The notes under the pieces were generated by a model. The model was given only the letters and a program-made list of their open reading frames with translations. It did no database searches and was not told the DNA's origin. From positions 14,616,689 through 14,680,688 of the forward strand of contig CM036658.1 of NCBI GenBank assembly GCA_020746105.1: a stretch of DNA of 64,000 bases, in the 5' to 3' direction. Made by a program: the position numbers and the translations under genes. This stretch comes from Trogon surrucura (taxonomy: Eukaryota > Chordata > Aves > Trogoniformes > Trogonidae). Numbering within the stretch: position 1 is the first letter of the stretch; the number at the start of each line of letters is the position of its first letter. Below are positions 37,701-47,612 of this stretch, in pieces.

Positions 37701-38536
37701 AGAGGAGTGTACTGAGAGCAAGGAATATGGTATTTTGCATCCAAAAGCTCCAATAAGCACCAGGTTTTGCTTTGTGAGGTATCTTGTCTGTATTTTTTTT
37801 CCTCCAATTGCAGAGAAATAATCACCAACAGTTTGGTTCTGATCTAGATTACTTGGCATGAGGACGAGATATTTTGTGTGAAGGAATGCAGAGATACATC
37901 TGAAAACCATATATTTATAATGTAACAGAAGAAGTGGATCTTAAAGGTAGAAATTGAATCTTTTTAATTAATTACCTTACATGGGGTAACCTGATAGTAA
38001 CAGTGAAGAAGGAAATGGTAAGAATTAATAATATAAGAGATTAGTTTTGAAAAATAGGAAGTCATTCTGATGACAGAAAATTCTCTCCTCTAATAGGTGG
38101 ATATGTTGCCCACATTTGAACAGAAAACTAGAGCGTTATGTGACAAACAGTGGAACAAGTCACTTTTAAGCTTATTTAGTATGGAACCAGTTGGGTACAG
38201 AACCATATTGATATTGTGCTTATTTGTAATTAATAATTATATTTTCCGAACTTTTAAGGATGCCATTCAATTGAACCTGGAACTGCAATTCAGTAGACTG
38301 CAGCATAATTACTCGAATCAGTGGAGAGGAAAAAAGCAGAATACAAATAGAACGACTTCATGAGAGGTTTTAGAAAATTTGTTAAGGTAGTTTTACAAAC
38401 ATACTGACAAGAAGATATGAACCCATACATAAAATTGGAATAAAAGCATCCAGACACAGCTGTGCGCATCAAAATTACAGACAGTAGAAGGAAATTTCAA
38501 TCAAAATTTTAGTAAGAGGTACATGCTGCATAATAC
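34739..38536. other. 3.8 kb AT-rich stretch without genes
   Basis: No repeats or coding frames recognised. A homeodomain-word-rich patch at about 36990-37080 ('catttaattagccattaatt') could be regulatory but is equally explained by AT richness. Confidence 0.5.
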
Positions 38537-38751
38537 AATCCTGGTTTCTCTGGGATAGGATTATAAGATCAGTTATGTTCAAGAAAGCTGCATTTCTTAG
38601 AAGACTGCAGCACCCGATTTGTTAAGAACAAAGTTGATGAGATACCTTATTTCCGTTGATGGCCAGCCATGGTCTGTGGGTCTCTACAGTGACTGAGGTC
38701 TCTAGCACTTATTATTTAGCCGAGATCTAAAGCCAGGAGAAGCAAAAAACT
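38537..38751 (+). mobile_element. LTR fragment, copy 2 of duplicated block
   Basis: It starts TCCTGGTTTCTCTGGGATAG, keeping about 45 bases of the LTR 5' end missing from copy 1, then follows copy 1 closely (for example 'atggtctgtgggt' and 'gtgactgaggtctctagca'). It lacks the roughly 380 bases of copy 1 at 29858-30237. Confidence 0.75.
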
Positions 38752-38931
38752 TGATCTTAGGCATGTCTTTTTTTTTACTTAATCATTTTCCTATTTTGAA
38801 TCATTACTGGAATAAAAGTTAGTGTTACCTTCCTTTTTTTTAATGTTTTGAATATTTGTGATAAAACCGTACAGCAAATAAATTCTTTGCAATATTTGTT
38901 TCTGAAGAAAATTTTAATTTCTGTGTTAGAA
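38752..38931 (+). repeat. Spacer of duplicated block, copy 2
   Basis: Nearly identical to 30238-30417, including 'tgaatcattactggaataaa' and 'cagcaaataaattctttgca'. Confidence 0.85.
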
Positions 38932-40305
38932 TTATAAAAACATCAAGGTTGGAAAGGACCTTAAGGTCATCAACTCCAGCCCACAGCCCTACACCACTGT
39001 AACACTAAACCGTCTCCTGAAGTGCCACATCCAGCCATTTTTTAAACATGTCCAGGGATGGTGACTCCACCACCTCTCTTGGCAACCCATTCCAATGCTT
39101 CACCACTTCTTCAGTGAAGAAGTTTTTCCTAATATGCAATCTAAACTTCCCCTAGTGCAACTTGAGCCCGTTCCCTCTCGTCCTATCACTGTTCACTAGG
39201 GATAAGAGACCAACACCCATCTCACTACAGCTGCCTTTCAGGTAGTTTTAGAGAGCAATAAGGTCTCCTCTCAGCCTCCTCTACTCCAGGCTGAACAGCC
39301 TCAGCTCCATAAGCCTGTCTTCATAAGACTTACCCCCTGGTACCCTAAAATTATTCTGGTTCCCCTTCTCTGTACTTCTCCAGCACCTCGATGTCCTTCC
39401 TGTACTGTGGAGCCCACAGGACTCAAGATGTTGCCTCAACAGTGCTGAGCACAGGGACAAAATCACTTCCTGGTCCTACTGGCCGCCTTATTCCTAATAC
39501 AAGCCAGGATGCCATTGGCCTTCTTGGCCACCTGGGCACACTACTAGCTCATGTTCAGCTGGCTGTCTATCAACACTCCCAGGTCCCTCTCTGCCTGGCA
39601 GCTCTCCAGCCACTCCTCCCCAAGCCTGTAACGTTGTTGGGGATTGTTGTGGCCAAGGTTCCAGGACCTTGCAGTTGGTCTTATTGAAATTCATACTATT
39701 GACCTTAGCCCAGCGATTCAATTGTCCAAGTCTCTTTGAAGAGCCTCTCTACCTTCAAGCAGATCAACATTTCCTCCTTGTTTTGTGTCATCTGCAAACT
39801 TACTAAGGGTGCAGTCCATCCTCTCATCCGGGTCATTGATAAAGATGTTAAACAGGAGTAGTCCCAGCACTGAGCCCTGGGGGACACCACTCGTCACCGG
39901 CCACCAGCTGTATTTAACTCCATTAACCACAAGTCTTTGGACATGGCCATCCAATCAGTTCCTAATCCAGGCAAGTACATGCCAATCCAGGCCATGGGCA
40001 GCCAGATTTTCTAGGGGAATTCTGTGGGAAACTCTGTTGAATGCCTTGTTAAAGTCAGATTAGACAATATCTACAGCCTTTCCCTCATCCAGCCAGCAGG
40101 TCACCCTGTCATAGAAGAAGATCAGATTAGTCAAACAGGACCTGCCCTTCATGAAGTCGTGCTGGCTGGGCCTGATCACCTGGTTGTCCTGTACATGCCT
40201 CGTAACACAGCTCAGGATGATCTGCTCCATCAGCTTTCCCGGGACCCAAGTTAAACTGACAGGCCTGTAACTCCCTGGATCATCCTTCCGTCCCTTCTTA
40301 TCTAT
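38932..40305 (-). mobile_element. Host CR1 LINE, left (3') arm, split by a later CR1
   Basis: Antisense CR1 covering the 3' UTR, C-terminal ORF2 and RT as far as motif YRPVSL. Minus frames at 39281-39466, 39494-39721, 39705-39890 and 39718-39954 show the conserved blocks, including [20 protein letters not shown] and KFADDTK. It ends at 40305 in the codons just before KKGRK. The adjoining codons (ADITSI) are found 4.4 kb away at 44739, in the same orientation. Confidence 0.93.
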
Positions 40306-40655
40306 CAGTTCTGCGGTGACCCACTTCAGAGCAAGTAAGACTGCACTGGAGAAGCGAGCTGCAGTAAAAAGGGCTGACTAAAAGCTCTTTTCTAGGGCTT
40401 TTTGAAGCCGGGATAAGCTCTTGTCTGGCCTGGGGGCTGTGCTGGGGGAGGCGGGCTGCTGTGAAGGCCAGGATGGAGCCAGCAACACCCACCGTTTATC
40501 GGGCTGTAAGCAGCCTTGGGGAGGGCAACGATTAGTCACTGAGCAGTGAGAACAGAGCAATCAAACCTATTGTTCCTACCCTAGGGAGGAGGCTGCTGTG
40601 GTTATTTGCAGCTCGTTAGGCAGGACTCGAGGTGCTACACTTTATTCAAGGAATC

Positions 40656-41749
40656 ATGGTGGCTACTTGGAGGAGGAAAACTGTGCTCCCAATACCCACC
40701 CAAATGGATGTTGGTATCCAGGCCTGCCACAGTCTTTCACTGGCATCGGGGCGGGGGGGCGTTGCTGACTATAGCTCTGTGCAGTGTGCGCAAGTTGATG
40801 ACCTGCTCAGCTGGGTGGTACAGCTCCAAGATGAAGTGATAGAGCTTAGCAAAGAGTAAGTAGTTTGAGAAGCATAAGGGAGAGCGAGCGGAAAAGTGAC
40901 TGTTTCCACATAGGGATCTCTACAAAAATGGGACAGGAGGCAACTTCTAGTGGAGCAGAGGATCTTGTAGACTCTCGTCAGCAAGCTCCCCAGCCTTCTT
41001 GTAGTAACCCACATGAGCAGAGCCAATGGGAACAGGTCTTTGCTAGTAGAAACAAGTGAAACAAACGGAGCAAGTGGGTTCCTTTAAGAAGTGCACCACC
41101 TATAGTGCCCCTGCAGAACAGATACGGGGCTCTGCAGGAGGATCTGGTTGCGAATAAGCAGGAGGGCTCAAGGACAGAAGAGCCACCAAGGCCAATTCGC
41201 CTCAGGACAGTTATCAGTACTGACCCTGAAAAGAAAAATTGAAGGATCATTGTTGTAGGTGACTCCCTGCTGAGGGGAGCAGAAGGCCAAATATGCAGAC
41301 AGAACCTGCTTCATAGAGAGGTCTGCTGTCTTCCTGGTGTCCAGGTAAAAGATATTGTAGGTAAACTTCCCACCCTTGTGAGTCTTTCAGATTATTACCC
41401 ACTTCTGATCTTTCAGGTAGGAAGTGATGACGTAGCAATAAGAGGCACACAAAAAATTAAAAGAGATTTCAGGTTCTTAGGGAAATTGGTAAAGGGATCA
41501 GGAGCTCAAGTTTTATTCTCCTCCATCCCTCTGACATCAGTGATGGACGTGGGAATATATAGGAAGAGTCAACAGGTCAATTCATGGCTCTGGGACTGGT
41601 GTCCTAGACAGGGCTTTGGATTTTATGATCACAAATAGGTGTACAAGACAACAGAGCTGCGTGCAGCCAATGGGATGCACTTGTCCTGGAGGGGAAAAAT
41701 GACTCTGGAGCAGGAGCTGACAGGGCTAACTGACAGGACTTTAAACTAG
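40656..41749 (+). pseudogene. CR1 ORF1 with SGNH/esterase-like domain
   Basis: ORF1 starts at the ATG at 40656 (MVATWRRK). The first 68 codons include a leucine-rich, coiled-coil-like segment (DDLLSWVVQLQDEVIEL). The reading then shifts by two bases near 40860 and stays in one frame to a TAG at 41747-41749, with premature stops at 41057, 41240 and 41636. The second half carries the esterase signature described for CR1 ORF1 proteins: VVGDSLLRGAEG with the nucleophile-type Ser at 41264-41266, a block III-like VGSDD (canonical GxND, so Asn is replaced), and a C-terminal NGMHLSWRGK (canonical DGxHLS, so the Asp before His is replaced). CR1 ORF1 proteins are thought to bind RNA and accompany ORF2 in the retrotransposition particle; the esterase role is unsettled. 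This copy is inactive. Confidence 0.85.
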
Positions 41750-41762
41750 GTATGAAGGCAGT

Positions 41763-44640
41763 ATGAATAAGTCCAGGGAGAGCACATCAGGGCCCTTAGG
41801 AAAGGGGACTAGCAAAGAATCTTCTGCTGCCATCTCAGCTGGGACAAGGTGTAAGTGTTTAAAAATCACAGAGACAGTTGAGATGGGTCTGGCAGGAAAC
41901 GAGGCCCATACACACAAAAAGGTGTTGGGGTCAGTAGCTCATCTGAGGTGCATATACACCAATGCATGCAGTATGAGTAACAAACAGGGAGCGCTTGAAG
42001 CCTTGATGCAGTAGGAGAACTATGACATAGTGACCATCACAGAAACGTGGTAGGATGCCTCGCATGAGTGGAGTGCCACAATCAATGGTTACAAGCTCTT
42101 CTGCAGGGATAGACAGGGATGGAGAGGTGGTGGGGTGGCCCTGTATGTTAATGTTATGAAAGCTCTGAATTTGAGCACAGTGCTAATGAGATTGAAAGTA
42201 TTTGGATTAGATTAAGGGTTAATATGGTATTGCTGTGAGGGTCAACTAGAGCAGGGAGGTAGATGAAACTTTCTATAAGCAATTGGGAGAGATCTCACAA
42301 TCACTTGTTGTTGTTCTTGTGTGGGACTTTAACTTCCCAGGTATCTACTGGGAATACAATACAGCAGAGAAGGAACAAGCCAGAAAGTTGCTGGAAGTGT
42401 TGAGGATGACTTCCTCACACAGCTGGTAAGTGAACCGACCAGAGAAGGTGCCCTGATGGACCTCCTGTTTGTGAATAGAGAAGGTCTTGTGAAAGAAGTG
42501 GAAGTTAGAGGTCATCTAGGCAGCAGAGACCATGAAATTATCAAATTCTCTATTATTGGAAACGCTAGGAAGAGTGAGAGCAAAATTGCCACTTGGGACT
42601 TCCAAAGGGCAGACTTTGATTTGTTTGGGAGGGTACTTAATAAAATCCCTTGGGAATCAGTTTTGAAGGGTATAGGAGTCCAGGAAGGCTGGACATTACT
42701 TAGGGAGGAAATCCTGAAGGCACAGGAGCAGGCCATCCGTATGTGCCCCAAGACAAGCCCGTGGCATGGAAGACTAGGTTGGTTGAGTAGGAACATACTG
42801 CTAAAGACCACGGAAAAAAAGAAAGTTTATGGCCTCTGGAAAGGAGGGCAGACCACTCATAGTGAATACAAGGATATTGTTAGGTTATCTAGGAAGCTTC
42901 TGAGAAGGTCCAAGGCCCGGTTAGAAATTAATCTGGCTTTGAAAGTAAAAGATTGTAGGAAAAGCTCTTATAAATACATTAATAATGAATGAAAGAACAG
43001 TGAGAGCCTCCATCCCCTGCTAGATCCAGAAAGTAATATAGTAATGAAAGATCAGGATAAGGCTGAGGTGCTTAATGCCTACTTTATCTCAGTCTTTAGC
43101 AAAAGTGACACCTGTACTGAGGGAAGCCTGCCCCCCAAGCCAAGAGAATGGGACCAGGAGCAAAATGTCCCCCCCACAATTCATGAGGAGATGGTCAGGG
43201 ACCTACTCCTTGACTTTGAAGTTCATAAATCTAAGGGGCCAGATCAGATTCATCCTAGAATCCTGAGAGAGCTGGCAGGGGTGCTCACCAGCTTGCTGTC
43301 CTTCATTTATTATCAGTCCTGACTGGCTGGAGAGGTCCCAGCTGATTGGAAGACAGCAAATATAACACACATCTATAAAAAGGGAAAGAGGGGTGATCCA
43401 GGAAACTATAGGCCTGTCAGTGTAACTTCAGTACCAGGGAAGCTGATGGAGCAGATCATCATGAGTTTCATTATGCAACACATGTAGGACAACCAGGTGA
43501 TCAGATCCAGTCAGCATGGATCTATGAAGGGTAAGTCCTGTTTAACAACCCTGATCTCCTTCTATGACTGGATGACTCGCTTGCTGGATGAAGATAAGGC
43601 TGTGGATGTAATTTACTTTAGTAAGGCATTCGATACAGTTGCCCACAGCATTCTCCTAGAGAAATTGACTGTTCTTGGCTTGGACGGGCATACGCTTTGT
43701 TGGGTGAAAACTTGTTTGGATGGCTGAGTCCAGAGAGTTGTGGTTAATGGAGTTAAATCCAGTTGGCAACCAGTCATGAGTGGTGTACCCCAGGGCTCAG
43801 TGCTGGGACCACTCCTGTTTAACATCTTCATCAATGATTTGGAAGACGCGATGGAGTGCACCCTCAGTAAGTTTGCACCAAGCTGGATGGAAGTGTCGAT
43901 CTGCTTGAGGGTAGGGAGGGTCTACAGAGGGATTTGGATAGGCTGGGTCACTGGGCCAAGGCCAATTGCATGAAATTCAGTAAGGCCAAATGCCAGGTTC
44001 TGCACTTCAGCCAGCCACAACAATCGCCAGCAGCGCTACAGGTTTGGGGAGGAGTGGTTGGAGAGTTGCCAAGCAGAGAGGGAGCTGCAGATGTTAACAG
44101 ATGGCTGGCTGAAGATGAACCAGCAGTGTGCCCAGGTGACCAAGAAGGCCAATGGCATCCTGGCTTGGATCAGGAATGGTGTCAGCAGGAACAGGGAGAT
44201 GATCATGCCCCTGTACTCGGCTTTGGTGAGGCTGCACCTTGAGTACTATGTGAGCCCCTCACTACAACATTGAGATGCTGGAGAGGGTACAGAGGTGGGC
44301 TGCCAAGCTGGCAAAGGGTTTAGAACACAAGTCTTGTGAGGAAAGTCTGAGGGATCTGGGGCTGTCTAGCCTGGAGAAGAGGAGATTGAGGGGAGACCTC
44401 ATCGTTCTCTACAACTACCTGAAGTGAGGTTGTAGAAAGTCAGGAGTTGGTCTATTCTCCCTAGTGGAGAGTGATAGGATGAGGGGAAATGGATTTAAAT
44501 TGCACCAGGGGAGGTTCAGGTTAGATATTAGGAGGAATTTCTTTATTGAAAGGGTTGTCAACCATTGGAACAGGCTGCCCGGGGAGGTGATTGAGTCACC
44601 TGTCCCTGGAAGTGTTTAAGAGACAACTAGATGTTGCATT
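41763..44640 (+). pseudogene. CR1 ORF2: endonuclease + reverse transcriptase, inactivated
   Basis: The ATG at 41763 lies 13 bases after the ORF1 stop. The endonuclease region (about 41935-42530) shows LRCIYTNACSMSNKQGALEA, ITETW, GGGVALYV, VWDFNFPG and the terminal GSRDHEIIKF. A linker (42541-43330) and the RT core follow, with [43 protein letters not shown] and C-terminal [14 protein letters not shown]. Both metal-binding motifs are gone: motif A reads VIYFSKAFD, lacking the Leu-Asp pair seen in the 5192-7105 copy (six bases missing after 43616), and motif C reads KFAPS because about seven bases including both Asp codons are missing after 43877. Premature stops occur at 42012, 42051 and elsewhere. 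The main frame is kept over long stretches, so these are recent-looking lesions in an otherwise well-preserved gene. Confidence 0.88.
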
Positions 44641-44738
44641 GGAGGACATAGTTTAGTAGGTTGATAGGGCTGGGACGAAGGCTGGACTCGATGATCCTCA
44701 AGATCTCTTCCAGCTGAAACTATTCTATGATTCTATGA

Positions 44739-45130
44739 TATGGAGGTAATATCAGCTGACTTCCAATCTGATGGGACCTCTCCAGTCATCCAGGACTGCT
44801 GATAAACGATGGAGAGTTGCTTGGTGATCTCTTCTGCCAGCTCTTTTAGCACTCCTGGGTGCATCCCATCCGGCCCCATAGACTTGTGTACCTCTAAATT
44901 TTCCTGCTGGAATGGGGAGGGGTCTTCCTGCTCCCAGTCCCAGTCTCCTAGTTTAGGGAGTTGGATTCCTTCTATATAACTGTCCCTGTTAATAAAGACT
45001 GAGGCAAAGAAGTCATTAAGCACTTCAGCATTTTCTTCATCTGATGTCACTATTCATCCTCCTACATCTAATAGGGGATGGAGGCTCTCCTTGATCTTTT
45101 TTTTGTTGTGAATATATTTACAGAAACTTA
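44739..45130 (-). mobile_element. Host CR1 LINE, right (5') arm
   Basis: Continuation of the antisense CR1 of 38932-40305. The minus frame 44733-45050 reads AEVLNDFFASVF, VHKSMGPDGMHPGVLKELAE and TGEVPSDWKSADIT, the sequence directly upstream of the RT motif found at 40305. It degenerates after about 45110 (poly-T, then 'tgaatatatttacagaaact', the antisense of the FFKYI-like linker). Confidence 0.9.
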
Positions 45131-47549
45131 TAAAAACAATTTCAGTATTACTAATTATTGCTAAGTACTAAGATTATCTAAACAGACTTTCTAGAAACAA
45201 AATATTTGTCTTCTCTCTTTTCAGACTTGAGGTTGGCAATGGCATAAATTTCAGCCTTGACTCTACGCTTTCTCAGGTTGGTCATAGACTTTATTTATGA
45301 AGCTCTGAATATACTTCAGATTTTTCTGTTATTTTTTTTCATATTGCTTGCATTTAATAAGAGATGAAAAAAAAATCTATCCAGAAACATATTTGCTACA
45401 GCATCCAGGTTTCTATTCTGTCTGTTTTATAGTGTCGCCGTTGAAATAAGCATATCTGTTATTTAATGGAACGTACAAATACAAATGCAGAACGATACAA
45501 ACTCTTACTCTAACAGTGTTTCAAGGATAAAGAAAATAGGTTAGTCTTCCTATGATTTGACTATATGACCACAGGAAAATAGTCTTAAATTTATTTTTTT
45601 ACTCACAGATGGTGTAACTGACAATGATGGGCTTGCTAAGTTTTAAGGAGTATCACAGCAATAAAGATGCTTGAAGGTTTTTTTCTGAGACAAATAAAAG
45701 CTGTAAAAGTTGGTATCAATTTAGAAACTTCATATTAAATCAAGTCATTTTAGTACTCAGGTGGTCATATTGTTGCCAAAATCAGCAACTGCAAAGAAAT
45801 AATGATAGCTTAGAAAGCCAATATTAGTTTATTAGATAAGTTGGCCAAGTTTAGATGTTAGATGAAACTAGCATACAACATTGAAAAACTGCAACATATT
45901 TATTTTGTAACTTATTAGTATAAACACACCTAACATGCCACTAATTCTACGATTACTGGTTAGTGATAACAGTTACACTCATCATTGGATCAGTATATTA
46001 AAATTAGCTTTATCTCTCATGTAAATTGATACACATGCTCCTTGGGGGGGGGGGGGGGGGGGGGGGGGGGCGAGTTTTTGGTGCTCTGAATTGAGGTACT
46101 AGTTGCAATCTCCCACTCCTGCATTTAATTTTGGTTCATTTTCAGCCTTTCATAAACAATTTTTGATATTTTGGTACCCTCTAATCTCCATAAAGGGGGT
46201 TTTGACTAGAAAAGTTCTGCTTAGGTCTAATTCCACACACCCCCAAGGACGAACAGTTTGTTAAAACTTTCTAAACAACAGTCTACTTGCTATCTCCAGG
46301 TGCACACTGTCTTATTATCTTTTCTATTAAATGGCTGGAAAATTTTTTTGTTGCCTCTTTCCATCCTTGAAACAGTATTCTTTGAAAGAACATTTACCCC
46401 TCTCAAGGCAGTAAAAGTTATTCTGCCATCCTTATGGCAAAAATCTAGTATCTTTTTGGATTTTTGCATTTATGTAGAGGTATACATTACTGGATTTAAA
46501 CAAGTCAATGTGATCAACCACCTCAGATTGTCATCTCTGAAAACTGTAGAAATTCATGTGGCACAAATGATTCAGAGTTATAGCAGCCTGCAAAGTAAAA
46601 GACATTACTATGTCAACTCTTACAGCCGCTACTATTTCTAGTTAGACAGTCAGAAACTTGGCAATTCCATGCTCAAAATTTCTGCCTATTCTAAGACTTC
46701 ATATTCTTACACAAAACTTCAAAGTGAGCAGTTGTTTTCCCCCAAGGTTACCTGGTTGACATTGCAAAAGAAGCTTTGTTCCAGCTGTTATGAAAGAATG
46801 CCAGAGCTCTTCAGGACAGCAGCAGAGAGAAAACCAGCTTTGCTAGCACAAAGACAAAAAAAGTAAACAAAAGCAATTAGTGTAAAGAGTTCAGGATATT
46901 ACTATCAAAACTCCAGTCAATGGAAAACTCTTTAACACTCAGTTTAGCATTAGAAAGCAATGGGGAATAATTCCCCCTATCATGCCATGTCGGATCTGAC
47001 ATCTGTCCAAGCTTACATCCCCCTGTTACTACATGGGCATCAGTATTCCAGGAAAGATTATGCATATTTATTCTATTTCCAGGAACTAATTATCCTACAT
47101 ACATAATTATTACGTGTGCGGCATGGATCTCTGAAAATCTTCCCTGGAGGTCTTTGGTGGTCTCTGGTGATCTCCTGTGGCTAATGGAGAGGTGTCTTTC
47201 AGTGAACATTTCATATCTTAGCCCATCTCTCTTCTTTGCAGAGTCCTTCTTGACTGGCATCTGCTAGTCTCTGCTAATCTATACATTTCTCCAGGGCACC
47301 TGCCATGGTTGATGGTCCTTGATGACACAGTTGATAGTCCTTGATTGTCCATGAGCCCATACAACATCTAGGGTGTCAGCCACAGTTGTAGAAGTTGATA
47401 TCCTTGCTTGCATTCCTGCTTGAAGCTCTTTCACACAATTCTGTCCATGGTATGTAACAATATCAGATACTCAAGATTTGGAAGAATTCTTTTTGGTAAT
47501 ACGCAATGACTGATTAGTGAATGACTGTCAGTACATGCTATTTCTTTGA
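45131..47549. other. 2.4 kb AT-rich stretch with a poly-G tract
   Basis: Contains the G27 run at 46044-46070. Bases 45225-45290 could be further decayed host CR1. The 127-codon plus frame at 46258-46641 has no recognised domain. Around 47140-47460 the sequence becomes less AT-rich with an imperfect internal repeat ('ttgatggtccttgatg', 'ttgatagtccttgattg'), perhaps a decayed LTR, but I cannot assign it. Confidence 0.45.
46044..46070. repeat. Poly-G tract (27 G)
   Basis: Uninterrupted run of 27 G on the plus strand, ended by CGAG. The second such tract in the window. Confidence 0.85.
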
Positions 47550-47612
47550 CAGGCTCATTAGATGACCTCCAAAGGTCCTTCCTAACCTCAACCACCCAGT
47601 GATCCTGTGATA
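47550..47612 (+). mobile_element. CR1 LINE 3'-tail fragment (~60 bp)
   Basis: 'ttagatgacctccaaaggtc' followed by 'cttcctaacctcaaccaccc' and 'gatcctgtgat' matches the last 60 bases of a sense CR1 with a decayed tail. Confidence 0.7.

Larger units (their letters stand above)
40306..44738 (+). mobile_element. Near-full-length CR1 LINE (4.43 kb) nested in an older CR1
   Basis: Order: 5' UTR (40306-40655), ORF1 (40656-41749), ORF2 (41763 to about 44640), 3' UTR and tail (ATTCTATGATTCTATGA ending 44738). Length fits a complete CR1 of about 4.5 kb; nearly all genomic CR1 copies are 5'-truncated. It is flanked on both sides by one antisense CR1 (38932-40305 and 44739-45130) whose reading frame is cut at the junctions, with at most a 3-base 'tat' shared, consistent with CR1's short or absent target duplications. 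Numerous stops, small deletions and frameshifts make it defective. Confidence 0.9.

Noticed and set aside
46258..46641. 127-codon frame
   Set aside because: No recognisable family or motif; cannot be excluded as an unknown transposon piece, but there is no positive support.
47140..47460. Additional LTR
   Set aside because: Texture and internal repeat are suggestive, but no TATA/polyadenylation pair or TG...CA ends could be defined.
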